From NCBI GenBank assembly GCA_049700155.1, contig JBNAVX010000020.1, positions 15,544 to 79,543 on the forward strand: DNA of 64,000 nt. Direction: 5' to 3'. Within the stretch, counting starts at the first letter, position 1. Each line of letters begins with the position of its first letter. This document shows, piece after piece, positions 40,918 through 50,350 of this stretch. This DNA is from JACAEY01 sp049700155 (GTDB lineage: Bacteria > Nitrospirota > Thermodesulfovibrionia > Thermodesulfovibrionales > SM23-35). The notes below the pieces were generated by a model. The model ran no database searches. It saw only the letters and a program-made list of their open reading frames with translations, and was not told the origin of the DNA. The position numbers and the translations under genes were made by a program.

Positions 40918-43323
40918 ATGGACTCGAGAGTAAAAATATTAGTAAAGGGAATTGTTCAGGGTGTAGGTTTTAGACCTTTTGTTTATAACCTCGCAAAATC
41001 TTTAAACCTCAAAGGCTTCGTTATGAATTCTTCAAAAGGGGTTACTATTGAAATTGAAGGTAATGGTAGTTCTCTTTTTATTGAAAGACTTAACCATGAA
41101 GCACCTCCCCTTTCCCGTATCATGAGCATTGATGTTATCCCACTACCATTCTATGGTTATAGTGATTTCCGAATAGTAGAAAGCGAGGACGAGGGAAGTT
41201 TCACTCTCGTCTCACCAGATGTCTCTATATGTAAGGATTGTTTTAAAGAGCTCTTAGATATAAATGACAGGCGCTATCTTTATCCATTTATAAATTGCAC
41301 TAATTGTGGGCCCAGATATACGATCACAAAATCAGTGCCTTATGATAGACCAAATACTACAATGTCAGTATTCAAGATGTGTTCTGAATGCAATGAAGAA
41401 TACCATGATCCTGAGGACAGACGATTTCATGCCCAGCCCAACGCATGTCCTGTATGCGGTCCTCATGTGAAGTTGATAGTTAATAATAAAAGGGGTAAAG
41501 CAGGAGTAAACGATAGCACCCCTAAAATTAATAAAAAAGAAAATCCTGTAAAAGAGACAATCAGACTTCTGAAGGATGGATATATTATTGCTATAAAAGG
41601 GCTTGGTGGTTTTCATTTAGCCTGTGACGCATCCAATAATGAAGCAGTAAATAAATTGAGGTTAAGGAAGAGGAGAAGTAATAAACCATTCGCACTTATG
41701 GCCCCTGACATTGAAACTATCAAAAAATTCTGTGAGGTCTCTGAAAAAGAAGAGGAACTTCTTTTATCTAATAAAAGACCTATTGTTTTATTAAAGAAGA
41801 AAGGAAACTACCTGCCTGAAGAAGTTTCTCCTAAAAATCCTTATCTTGGCTTCATGCTACCCTATACCCCATTGCATTACTTACTTTTTTACTTCCCTTT
41901 AAATTCCTCATATATAACTCATAACTCAGAACTCAGAACTAACTTTGATGCCCTCGTTATGACGAGTGGAAATCACTCGGAAGAACCCATTGTTATTGAT
42001 AATGAAGAAGCTATTTCTTCTCTATCCAATATCTCTGATGCGTTTCTTATTCATAACAGAGATATATTTATGCGTGTTGATGACTCTGTTGTAAAGGTCT
42101 TCAGCCATAAAACCAATATCCTGAATAAACAGATAGCACTTTCATCTCATATCACTCAGTCTTTCACCCTATTTATTCGCCGTTCTCGTGGTTATGTCCC
42201 TGATCCTATTTTCCTCCATGAAGAAGGTCCTGAGGTTCTCGGTTGTGGAGCTGATATAAAAAATACCTTTACACTTACAAAAGGAAACTTTGCTATACCG
42301 AGCCAGCATATAGGCGATATGGAAAACTATGAAACACTGATGTTCTTTGAAGAGAGTCTTGAAAACCTGAAAAAGGTTTATAGGGTTAAACCTGAAGCTA
42401 TTGCATATGACTTACATCCTATGTACTTATCCACCCAGTGGGCACTCAAACAGAATAATATAAAAAAGATCGGGATACAACATCATTATGCTCATATTGC
42501 TTCTGTCATGGCTGAAAGAGGAATCACTGAAAAGGTTATCGGTGTATCATTTGATGGGACAGGGTATGGTACTGATGGAAACCTGTGGGGTGGAGAATTT
42601 CTGATAGCTGATATAAATGGTTTCAAAAGGGCTGGGCATTTTAGATATATTCCTCTTCCAGGCGGGGAAATAGCAGTGAGAGAACCATGGAGAACTGCTA
42701 TAAGCTATATATGGAACACAGCTAGAGAGCAAACTATGTATTATATTGATTGTCTTGGTTTCCCTGATAGGTATGGTATAGAACAGATAAATAAAATTTT
42801 GAAGATTATAAATGAAAAACAGTTTTCACCTCTTTCATCAGGTGCTGGAAGGTTATTTGATGCAGTTTCATCAATGCTTGGTATATGTGACAGGAATACA
42901 TTTGAAGGAGAGGCTGCGATAGCACTCGAATCTATAACACGATCAGACGTTTCTGGTGATTATACAGTGAATATAATATCCAAGGATATACTTGAGATAG
43001 ATTTTTCCCACACTGTTTTGGGAATTATAGAAGATCTCCTCAAAGGAGAAGACAGGGGTTTCATTGCATCTAAGTTTCATAATACTATAGCTTCAGTCAT
43101 TTTTAGGGTTGTTCAGAAACTCTCTTCATACAATAATACAGATATTGTTATTCTCAGTGGTGGAGTCTTTCAGAATATGTATCTTCTTGAAAGAACTATC
43201 TCATTACTTGAAGCAGCTGGGAAAGAGGTTTATACAAATACAAAAGTTCCATGTAATGATGCAGGGATATCCCTTGGACAGGCTTATATATTAAGAGAAT
43301 GGATAAAATCAGGAAGAGAGTAA
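40918..43323 (+). CDS. hypF: Carbamoyltransferase HypF
   Basis: This 801-residue protein has all HypF modules in order: acylphosphatase (GIVQGVGFRPFVYNLA), two Zn-finger-like clusters (CKDCF / CTNCGP and CSECN / CPVCGP), a YrdC-like domain (KGLGGFHLACDAS; TSGNHSEEPI) and the Kae1-like transferase (HHYAHIASVMAERG; GTGYGTDGNLWGGEF; SGGVFQN). It makes the carbamoyl group that becomes the cyanide ligands of the hydrogenase iron. It lies 6 nt after hypB. Confidence 0.96.
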   Translation: MDSRVKILVKGIVQGVGFRPFVYNLAKSLNLKGFVMNSSKGVTIEIEGNGSSLFIERLNHEAPPLSRIMSIDVIPLPFYGYSDFRIVESEDEGSFTLVSPDVSICKDCFKELLDINDRRYLYPFINCTNCGPRYTITKSVPYDRPNTTMSVFKMCSECNEEYHDPEDRRFHAQPNACPVCGPHVKLIVNNKRGKAGVNDSTPKINKKENPVKETIRLLKDGYIIAIKGLGGFHLACDASNNEAVNKLRLRKRRSNKPFALMAPDIETIKKFCEVSEKEEELLLSNKRPIVLLKKKGNYLPEEVSPKNPYLGFMLPYTPLHYLLFYFPLNSSYITHNSELRTNFDALVMTSGNHSEEPIVIDNEEAISSLSNISDAFLIHNRDIFMRVDDSVVKVFSHKTNILNKQIALSSHITQSFTLFIRRSRGYVPDPIFLHEEGPEVLGCGADIKNTFTLTKGNFAIPSQHIGDMENYETLMFFEESLENLKKVYRVKPEAIAYDLHPMYLSTQWALKQNNIKKIGIQHHYAHIASVMAERGITEKVIGVSFDGTGYGTDGNLWGGEFLIADINGFKRAGHFRYIPLPGGEIAVREPWRTAISYIWNTAREQTMYYIDCLGFPDRYGIEQINKILKIINEKQFSPLSSGAGRLFDAVSSMLGICDRNTFEGEAAIALESITRSDVSGDYTVNIISKDILEIDFSHTVLGIIEDLLKGEDRGFIASKFHNTIASVIFRVVQKLSSYNNTDIVILSGGVFQNMYLLERTISLLEAAGKEVYTNTKVPCNDAGISLGQAYILREWIKSGRE

Positions 43324-43331
43324 ATATAAAA

Positions 43332-44420
43332 ATGGGGGAAAAGATGAAAGAGGTACCTAAAAAGATAAAGGATTTAATGAATAATATTAAAAGACCTGTA
43401 AAACTTATGGAAGTGTGCGGGACTCATACAGTAGCTATATTTAAACATGGTATCAGAGACATCATTCCAAGAGAAATTACCCTTCTCAGCGGTCCCGGAT
43501 GCCCTGTATGTGTTACAGCAATAAAAGATGTAGATATTGCAATAGCAATATCTAAGATGAACAGCAACATATTATTTACATTTGGTGATATGATGCGAGT
43601 TCCGGGAAGTAAACAATCTTTTTATCAGGCACAAGCAGAGGGGGCAAATATAAAGATTGTTTACTCTCCAATGGATGCTCTGGATTTTGCCCTAAAAAAT
43701 AGGGATAGAAAAGTAATATTCTTTGCAACTGGTTTTGAGACAACCTCACCATCCATAGCAGGGACACTCTATGAGGCAGAAAAAGCAAATGCACAAAATT
43801 TTTATATATACTCTACTCATAAGTTGGTCCCACCTGCTCTGAAAGCACTTCTTGATTCAGGAGAAGTAAGATTAGATGGACTTATTTTACCCGGACATGT
43901 TTGCACAATTACAGGACCAAAACCATATGAATTTCTTGTTTCTGATTATAAGGTCCCTTCAGTAATAACAGGCTTTGAAGCTGAAGACATACTTCAGGGT
44001 ATTATGATGCTCCTTGAGCAGATTGCATCAAATCAACCATCTGTAGATATTCAATATAAAAGAGCTGTCAGAAAAGAAGGCAATCCTAAGGCAGTATCAC
44101 TCATAAATGAATATTTTGAACCATGTGATGCAAACTGGAGGGGGATCGGCACAATACCTCTGAGTGGTTTGAAATTGAAAGACAAATATAGCCGCTGGGA
44201 TGCAACTAAAAAATTTGAAATCGATGTTCCTGAAGTTAAAGAACCAAAGGCATGCCAGTGTGGTTTTGTTCTTAGAGGAATAAAGATACCCACAGATTGC
44301 CCGCTTTTTGGGAAAACCTGTACTCCTGAAAGACCCGTTGGAGCATGCATGGTAAGTTCTGAAGGAAGCTGTGCAGCATATTTTAAATATGGATTTAAAT
44401 ATGGAAAGAGAGAAAATTAG
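43332..44420 (+). CDS. hypD: Hydrogenase maturation protein HypD
   Basis: The protein carries the HypD motifs LMEVCGTHTVAIFKHG, LSGPGCPVCVT, TFGDMMRVPGS and the C-terminal cysteine set CQCGFVLRG / CPLFGKTC / VGACMVSSEGSCAAYF for the Fe4S4 cluster. It assembles the Fe(CN)2CO unit, normally with HypC. A longer frame begins inside hypF at 43299; ATGs at 43332 and 43344 (the latter after GGGGGA) are better starts. No hypC gene is present beside it. Confidence 0.95.
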   Translation: MGEKMKEVPKKIKDLMNNIKRPVKLMEVCGTHTVAIFKHGIRDIIPREITLLSGPGCPVCVTAIKDVDIAIAISKMNSNILFTFGDMMRVPGSKQSFYQAQAEGANIKIVYSPMDALDFALKNRDRKVIFFATGFETTSPSIAGTLYEAEKANAQNFYIYSTHKLVPPALKALLDSGEVRLDGLILPGHVCTITGPKPYEFLVSDYKVPSVITGFEAEDILQGIMMLLEQIASNQPSVDIQYKRAVRKEGNPKAVSLINEYFEPCDANWRGIGTIPLSGLKLKDKYSRWDATKKFEIDVPEVKEPKACQCGFVLRGIKIPTDCPLFGKTCTPERPVGACMVSSEGSCAAYFKYGFKYGKREN

Positions 44421-44421
44421 G

Positions 44422-45420
44422 ATGGATAGGGTTCTTCTCAGCCACGGTAGTGGCGGAACAATGATGCACAAGTTAATAAGAGAGCATTTCGCACCTGAGT
44501 TTGATCTTAAATCTCTCAATGATTCAGCAGTTCTTGAAAGAATAAAAAAGGGGAAACTTGCTTTTACAACTGATTCTTATGTAGTGTCTCCCATATTTTT
44601 CCCCGGGGGCAATATTGGAGAGCTTGCAGTCTATGGCACTGTAAATGACCTATCTATGGTAGGAGCACAACCTCTTTATATTACTGTAGGATTTATACTT
44701 GAAGAAGGTTTTCAGTTCGAATATCTAAAGAAAATACTTTCCTCTATGTCAGATGCTTCTGAGAAAGCAGGGGTTAAGATTGTGGCAGGTGATACAAAGG
44801 TAGTTAATAAAGGAAAAGCTGATGGTATCTTTATAAATACATCAGGAATTGGAGTGATTGAAGATAAAATTGAAATATCACCCTCTAAAGTAAAACCGGG
44901 GGATAAGATTATTCTGAGTGGACCTATAGGGAATCATGGCATTTCAGTAATTGGTGAAAGAAATGGCATCAGTTTCAACCCTCCTGTATTGAGTGATACA
45001 GCTCCTTTAAATGGTCTTGTTAAAGATATGCTGAAGATTACAAAAAAGATCCATGCAATGAGAGACCCAACAAGAGGGGGGCTTGCTACTACACTTAAGG
45101 AGATAGCCACAGATTCGGGATATTGTATGTTTATTGAAGAGGAACAAATTCCTGTGCCACCAGGAGTCAGAGGTGCATGCGAGTTACTTGGACTTGACCC
45201 TCTTTATGTTGCTAATGAAGGAATACTTGTAGCTATAGTTAGTCCAGACGTTACAGATAAACTTATAAAAGCTATGAAAAGGCATCCATTAGCAAAAGAG
45301 GCAAGAATAATTGGAGAGGTGCGGAAGTCACCAGAAGGTATGGTCTTGTTAAAAACATCAATAGGTGGAACAAGGATAGTTGAGATGCTCTCAGGAGACC
45401 AGCTTCCAAGGATATGCTGA
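44422..45420 (+). CDS. hypE: Hydrogenase maturation protein HypE
   Basis: This protein is HypE, the AIRS-family ATPase that dehydrates the thiocarbamoyl group to thiocyanate. It starts MDRVLLSHGSGGTMMHKLI, has the ATP-site segment MRDPTRGGLATTLKEIA, and ends with the required LPRIC carrying the C-terminal Cys. A longer frame begins within hypD; the ATG at 44422, 1 nt after the hypD stop, gives the standard N-terminus. Confidence 0.96.
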   Translation: MDRVLLSHGSGGTMMHKLIREHFAPEFDLKSLNDSAVLERIKKGKLAFTTDSYVVSPIFFPGGNIGELAVYGTVNDLSMVGAQPLYITVGFILEEGFQFEYLKKILSSMSDASEKAGVKIVAGDTKVVNKGKADGIFINTSGIGVIEDKIEISPSKVKPGDKIILSGPIGNHGISVIGERNGISFNPPVLSDTAPLNGLVKDMLKITKKIHAMRDPTRGGLATTLKEIATDSGYCMFIEEEQIPVPPGVRGACELLGLDPLYVANEGILVAIVSPDVTDKLIKAMKRHPLAKEARIIGEVRKSPEGMVLLKTSIGGTRIVEMLSGDQLPRIC

Positions 45421-45504
45421 TTTATTTCAAATTTAGAAATTGCCAGTGCAAAATTATCAATAAAAAAATATTTTAAATTTGATAAATGCCATGGGAGGTC
45501 TCAA

Positions 45505-46230
45505 ATGCTTCTTGGTGTTAATGTTGACCATGTAGCAACTATAAGGCAGGCAAGAAAAGGCTTTGAGCCAGATCCAGTTATGGCTGCAACTCTTGCAATA
45601 CTTGGTGGGGCAGATGGAATAACAATACATCTCAGAGAAGATAGACGACATATACAGGATAGAGATTTAAAAATATTGCGAGAAGTTGTCCCTGTAGAAT
45701 TGAACCTTGAAATGGCTGCAACTAAAGAGATGTTTAATATTGCAATTAAGACAAAACCCGACATGATAACAATTGTACCTGAAAAGCGCCAGGAGCTTAC
45801 AACTGAAGGAGGTCTTGATGTAAAGACTCAGAAAAAGGCTATTCAGGACTTTATAAGAAAGCTTCAGGATAATGGATTGCCTGTAAGTCTTTTTATAAAT
45901 CCAGAACCAGATGATATCGCAATCTCAAAAGAAACAGGCACAGATATGATTGAAATACATACTGGAATGTATGCAGATGCAAAAGGTAAAAAACAAGAGA
46001 AAGAACTTTTGCGTGTAATGAATGCTGTAAAACATGCAATAGATATCGGGCTTACAGTTAATGCTGGACATGGGCTTAACTATTTTAATGTTACTAAGAT
46101 AGCAAATATTAAAGGCATCAGAGGACTTTACATTGGACACAGCATTGTCTCTCGAGCAGTCCTTGTAGGTATGGAGAGAGCTGTGAGAGAGATGAAAGAG
46201 CTAATCAGAATAAATTCTAAAACCTCTTAG
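45505..46230 (+). CDS. pdxJ: Pyridoxine 5'-phosphate synthase
   Basis: This 241-residue TIM barrel is PdxJ: LGVNVDHVATIRQAR at the start, ITIHLREDRRHIQDRD, LEMAATKEM and TVNAGHGLNYFNV. It closes the pyridoxine ring from deoxyxylulose phosphate and the PdxA product. GGGAGG lies 8 nt before the ATG. Its stop codon interlocks with that of the convergent eRF1-like gene (TTAG). Confidence 0.96.
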   Translation: MLLGVNVDHVATIRQARKGFEPDPVMAATLAILGGADGITIHLREDRRHIQDRDLKILREVVPVELNLEMAATKEMFNIAIKTKPDMITIVPEKRQELTTEGGLDVKTQKKAIQDFIRKLQDNGLPVSLFINPEPDDIAISKETGTDMIEIHTGMYADAKGKKQEKELLRVMNAVKHAIDIGLTVNAGHGLNYFNVTKIANIKGIRGLYIGHSIVSRAVLVGMERAVREMKELIRINSKTS

Positions 46231-47348
46231 AATCTCAAGAAGGCCCCTATTCCACCTGCTTCTGTCAACTTTTTATTATCTTCAACAACCTCCACCAAGG
46301 CACCTTGATTGATAGCTTTTTCCCCTGCGAGGCTTATAAGATAATCAACCATCTCCATACTACCTTTACAGTAAGGGCAGGAGCTTACATTCTGTGTGGT
46401 CAAAAAACCACATGCTGGACAGAAATAGCCTATTGTCTTTAAATTTTTTGAAATAATTAGCTTCATCACCCTCTTTTCCTGTAACGCATTAAGAACATCC
46501 TCTAACCCGAGCACAGCGTCCTTATTTTTCATAGCTCTTGTAATAAGTTCCTCTATTGTTTCTTCTTCTTTTTTCTTTTCATATTCTAAAACTATAGGTT
46601 CAACTCTTGATAGAACCTCAGAGCTATTAGCAAACATCTCTATCTTGACAGTTCCAATAATTTTATCAAGAATTTTCTTATGTAACATACCTTTTACCAT
46701 TGATACTGCTTCGTCAGAACCACCAATTATTATCCTCCCTATATATTCTCCACTCAGAAAAGAATCCAGCTTTTCAATAACCTCCCTGAGATGCATCCCC
46801 ACATGGTAATCTATGTGCCTTTCATAATGGTTTTGAGAAAGAGCAAACCATCCACCTTTCTTATGTTTTCCAGGAACATCAGGTGTATAAACCTCACCAT
46901 ATTCAATAATTTCTCTGAGATGAACCAGAAATATCCTCGCAAACTCTTTATCCACAAGCAAAACGGCATATCGTTGATAATTATCCAGAATATCCATAAG
47001 AGGTTTTACATAAGGTGACTTATCAACAATTAATTCATTTTTTACAGGTACACCAAGATGATATTCCTTCCAGAAGGAATTTTTTAAAGAGCTCAGTAAA
47101 GCAACTCCCCTTTTAAAAGCCCTCTTATTTGTGAGAATATAATTATCAATCTTTTCTAAATCAGCCTTTACTTTCTTATAAACACTTTTATCCAGTGTTT
47201 CTATAGTATTCTTCATCATATTTTTTAGATGTACAATATAATCTCCCTTTTTGTTGAACATAGGATCAACATTCAGATATAAACTCACAAAATAACCATC
47301 TTTCCGTTCAATAGATGTGACTTCTCTTAATTCAGACCTGCTGAGCAT
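46227..47348 (-). CDS. Bacterial eRF1-like protein (baeRF / Vms1-like release-factor fold)
   Basis: This 373-residue protein resembles bacterial relatives of archaeo-eukaryotic release factor 1. It has an N-terminal segment with FVSLYLNVDP, a central domain with DKEFARIFLVHLREIIEYGE, a GGW-containing loop (HKKGGWFALSQNHYERHIDYH) in the place of the GGQ catalytic loop, and an eL30-like domain with a zinc ribbon (CPACG ... CPYCKG). Relatives are proposed to cleave peptidyl-tRNA on stalled ribosomes, but bacterial members are mostly untested. It overlaps the AI-2E transporter gene by 17 nt. Confidence 0.7.
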   Translation of the reverse strand: MLSRSELREVTSIERKDGYFVSLYLNVDPMFNKKGDYIVHLKNMMKNTIETLDKSVYKKVKADLEKIDNYILTNKRAFKRGVALLSSLKNSFWKEYHLGVPVKNELIVDKSPYVKPLMDILDNYQRYAVLLVDKEFARIFLVHLREIIEYGEVYTPDVPGKHKKGGWFALSQNHYERHIDYHVGMHLREVIEKLDSFLSGEYIGRIIIGGSDEAVSMVKGMLHKKILDKIIGTVKIEMFANSSEVLSRVEPIVLEYEKKKEEETIEELITRAMKNKDAVLGLEDVLNALQEKRVMKLIISKNLKTIGYFCPACGFLTTQNVSSCPYCKGSMEMVDYLISLAGEKAINQGALVEVVEDNKKLTEAGGIGAFLRF

Positions 47349-48384
47349 TTTTCCCTCCTTCTACACTTCTGAAAATTTCAATGACTGATATAAATAGTGC
47401 AATTACAAGTGGTCCCATAATAAGCCCAATTAAACCGAGTAATTTTATACCTCCGAGGACGCTGAAAAAGATCACGATTATCGGCATCTTTGTTCGACCG
47501 CCTATTATGATGGGCTTCAATATATTGTCTACTAAACTTATCCCAAATAGACCAATAATTGCAAGTATGAAACCTTTTAATACTGCACCTTTTAAGAAGA
47601 GATAAATTGTTGCTGGAACCCATATTGAAGATGCTCCAAGTAAAGGGACAAAAGAAGCAATAGATGTAGCAAGTCCCCAAACAACAGGTGTTGAGATTCC
47701 AAGTATAAAAAATGCAAGACCTGCGATTGTGCCTTGCATAATTGAGACAGCAACACCCCCGTAAATTGTAGAGATAATAATATCTCTTATCTGTTTCACA
47801 AGCCTGTCTTTCTGTGTTTCAGAAAAAGGCATATAATCACGAACTTTACTCAGAAATTCAGGTCCATCTTTTAAAAAGAAGTATATTGAAAAAACCATAA
47901 ATATTAAGTCAATTGACACAGTAACAACATTAGTAGCTCCCTTTGTAATTTTTGTAACTATCTCTTTACCTAACCGCGAAATATTTTCAACAATCGCCTG
48001 ATTAAGTTCCTCTTCTGAAAGATTAAGTATAGAAAGTAAACTTTCGGTTATTGATCTAATGCTTGGATGTTGTAATAAACTTTCCAGAGCATCAAGCATA
48101 TCAGTTTCCAGATAGCCAGCCAGATCTTTTAATTCAATCACAAGTAAATATGTAAGATATGAAAAAGGACCAAGAATTATAATAAGTATGATGGTCAGTG
48201 TAAGAAGGGCTGCGATAGTTTTCCATTTAAGATATTTAAGAATAAAGACATAAACAGGATAAAAAACAATAGAAAAGACAATTGCCCAGGCTATAGGCGT
48301 TAAAAATGGCTTTAATATCTGATAAGTCAGAAAACCGAGTATTATTATTAAAGTAATAACAGCAAAAAGATAAAATCTCGTCAT
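47332..48384 (-). CDS. AI-2E family transporter-like membrane protein
   Basis: This 350-residue protein has about eight membrane segments and the AI-2E (TqsA/PerM/YdiK) layout, with a central soluble part and GLATSIASFVPLLGASSIW plus DNILKPIIIGGRTKMP near the end. Members export autoinducer-2 or act as Na+/H+ antiporters; which applies here is unknown. It is transcribed ahead of the eRF1-like gene. Confidence 0.88.
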   Translation of the reverse strand: MTRFYLFAVITLIIILGFLTYQILKPFLTPIAWAIVFSIVFYPVYVFILKYLKWKTIAALLTLTIILIIILGPFSYLTYLLVIELKDLAGYLETDMLDALESLLQHPSIRSITESLLSILNLSEEELNQAIVENISRLGKEIVTKITKGATNVVTVSIDLIFMVFSIYFFLKDGPEFLSKVRDYMPFSETQKDRLVKQIRDIIISTIYGGVAVSIMQGTIAGLAFFILGISTPVVWGLATSIASFVPLLGASSIWVPATIYLFLKGAVLKGFILAIIGLFGISLVDNILKPIIIGGRTKMPIIVIFFSVLGGIKLLGLIGLIMGPLVIALFISVIEIFRSVEGGKNAQQV

Positions 48385-48435
48385 TTTTAAAAGTTTTCTA
48401 TTATATAATATAAGTTGTTAATAGAGGTAAATAAT

Positions 48436-48594
48436 ATGTGCAATAATGAAAGACCGAGCATAAAAGCCGTTTATGAAAACCTGAGGAAAAACATACCATT
48501 TATGAAAAAGACTTTCCTCTTTATTAAAAACTTTTCTTTAAGAATCTTAAAATTTCAGAATTGCTGTAATCATCCCGGGGAACCTGGTTGTTGA
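48436..48594 (+). CDS. Cysteine-rich microprotein ending CCNHPGEPGC
   Basis: This 52-residue frame (MCNNERPSIKAVYENLRKNI at the start) has a basic helical middle and the C-terminus QNCCNHPGEPGC. GAGGT lies about 8 nt before the ATG. The Cys-rich tail with PGEPGC looks like a conserved metal- or cluster-binding end, reminiscent of short proteins in other anaerobes, but no family name can be given. It lies between the AI-2E-type gene and lptC. Confidence 0.55.
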   Translation: MCNNERPSIKAVYENLRKNIPFMKKTFLFIKNFSLRILKFQNCCNHPGEPGC

Positions 48595-48606
48595 AAAAGG
48601 ATATAG

Positions 48607-48623
48607 CACCGCAGGGTGCGGTG
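48607..48623 (+). other. Perfect 7-bp hairpin CACCGCA/TGCGGTG
   Basis: CACCGCA and TGCGGTG flank the loop GGG just after the microprotein stop. No U-run follows, so it is not a standard terminator; it could be a processing or attenuation hairpin before lptC. Confidence 0.35.
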
Positions 48624-48660
48624 ATTATCTAACACAATCGCTTTACACAACTCAATTTGT

Positions 48661-49182
48661 ATGATAAAATTTTGTATGAAGACATTTATCATGGTCATCC
48701 TATCCTTCCTATTTGCCTTTACATTATTTATCTTACTTGGCGAAAAAGATGGACACAATAATTTCAAGATAAAAGGAAATTCTTTTATTGAAGGACTTAA
48801 GATTTTACATAGAGAAAATGATAACACTGCATGGACTTTGATAGCAAAAAAGGCAGAGCTTAGAGAAAGTGAAAATATAGCAGACCTCAGTGATATTACT
48901 GTCATCGTTCCTAAGAATAGTTTCAAACTCTTTGCTGATAAGGGGATATATGATTTGTCAACACAGAGTTTCAGGGCAGAAAGTAAAATAAAAGCAGAGT
49001 CAAAAGATTATAAAATAGTAACATCACTAATTGATTATGAAACTTCTTCAGGAAGAATTAAAACAAACGAAAATATTAAAGTAGATGGCAAAAGATTCAA
49101 AGTCGAAGGAAAAGGAATGAGCGTAGATTCTGATAAAAAAATAAGAATATTAAAAGATGTTAAAGCCACTTTTTATAAGTAG
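48661..49182 (+). CDS. lptC: LPS export protein LptC
   Basis: This 173-residue protein has one N-terminal membrane helix (FIMVILSFLFAFTLFILL) and a periplasmic beta-jellyroll typical of LptC (WTLIAKKAELRESENIADLS; LFADKGIYDLSTQSF). It passes LPS from the LptB2FG transporter to LptA. An alternative ATG at 48676 gives a shorter N-terminus. It overlaps lptA by 26 nt. Confidence 0.85.
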   Translation: MIKFCMKTFIMVILSFLFAFTLFILLGEKDGHNNFKIKGNSFIEGLKILHRENDNTAWTLIAKKAELRESENIADLSDITVIVPKNSFKLFADKGIYDLSTQSFRAESKIKAESKDYKIVTSLIDYETSSGRIKTNENIKVDGKRFKVEGKGMSVDSDKKIRILKDVKATFYK

Positions 49183-49627
49183 CATCTTAATATTCTTTTT
49201 CATCCTCAATAATATTTATGCTGAGGAAAAGCCCCAGAGATTAAAGGGACCGATAGTTATTACTTCAGAAACACTTACTGTTGACAATGAAGCACATACC
49301 GCTCTCTTTGAAAAATCTGTTGTTGCAAGAACTACAGATTCAACACTTTATGCAGATAAAATGCTTGTTCACTACCATTCTGAGACTGGAGATATAATGA
49401 AAATTGAAGCTGAAGGACATATAAAATTATTAAAAGGCTCAAGGGCTATTATCTCAAATGAAGCTACCTATTTTGCAGAAGGTGAAAAAATTATTTTTAC
49501 TGGTGAGCCGAGAGCTGTAGAAGGCGAGAATTTAGTCACAGGCAAAAAGATTACATATTTCTTAAATGATGACCGTTTTCTTGTTGAAGATAGCAAAGTT
49601 TTCTTAAAGAAAAAGAGAGTCCCATAA
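49157..49627 (+). CDS. lptA: LPS transport periplasmic protein LptA
   Basis: This 156-residue protein has a signal peptide (FISSILIFFFILNNIYA) and an OstA/LptA domain (GPIVITSETLTVDNEAHTAL; YADKMLVHYHSETGDIMKIE). It forms the periplasmic LPS bridge. It sits between lptC and lptB in the standard order. Confidence 0.88.
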   Translation: MLKPLFISSILIFFFILNNIYAEEKPQRLKGPIVITSETLTVDNEAHTALFEKSVVARTTDSTLYADKMLVHYHSETGDIMKIEAEGHIKLLKGSRAIISNEATYFAEGEKIIFTGEPRAVEGENLVTGKKITYFLNDDRFLVEDSKVFLKKKRVP

Positions 49628-50350
49628 TTGCAAGTATTAGAGGTAAAAAATCTTCATAAAGCATATGGTAAAAGATATGTTGTTAAGAACCTTAATATAT
49701 ATCTTTCAAAAAGAGAAATTGTGGGTCTTCTTGGACCAAATGGAGCAGGGAAGACAACAACATTTTATATGATAGCAGGACTTATAAGGCCTGATGAAGG
49801 GAAAATATTTCTTGATGATAAAGATATAACAGGTTTACCAATGTTCAAAAGGGCAAAAATGGGGATATGCTATCTTCCTCAAGAACCATCCATATTCAGA
49901 AAACTTTCTGTAAGAGATAATTTAAGGGCAGTTCTTGAAATAAGAGGACTCAGCAGAGAGGAAATAGAAGTTGAAATAGACAGGTTATTGGAAGAGTTCG
50001 GTCTACTTGAATTTTCAGAAAGAGAAGGCTACAAGCTATCAGGAGGAGAAAGAAGAAAAGCAGAGATAGCAAGGGCTGTTGCAACAAGACCCGTATTTAT
50101 GCTATTTGATGAACCTTTTACTGGTATAGACCCTATTACAATCTTAGAATTAAAAAAAATATTTAACTACCTTAAAGAAAAAGGTCTCGGTATCATGATC
50201 ACAGACCATAATGTAAGAGATACCTTATCAATAACAGACCGTGCTTATATATTAAGTAATGGTGAGATACTTGAAGAAGGCATACCTGACAAGATTGTAT
50301 CAGATCCAAGAGTCAGAGAGGCTTTTCTTGGGGAGGAATTTGTTCTCTAA
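49628..50350 (+). CDS. lptB: LPS export ABC ATPase LptB
   Basis: This 240-residue ATPase has Walker A GPNGAGKTTTFYMI, Q-loop CYLPQEPSIFRKL, signature LSGGERRKAEIARA and FDEPFTGIDPI, all typical of LptB. It energises LPS extraction. The TTG start directly follows the lptA stop and its stop overlaps the rpoN start by one base. Confidence 0.95.
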   Translation: MQVLEVKNLHKAYGKRYVVKNLNIYLSKREIVGLLGPNGAGKTTTFYMIAGLIRPDEGKIFLDDKDITGLPMFKRAKMGICYLPQEPSIFRKLSVRDNLRAVLEIRGLSREEIEVEIDRLLEEFGLLEFSEREGYKLSGGERRKAEIARAVATRPVFMLFDEPFTGIDPITILELKKIFNYLKEKGLGIMITDHNVRDTLSITDRAYILSNGEILEEGIPDKIVSDPRVREAFLGEEFVL

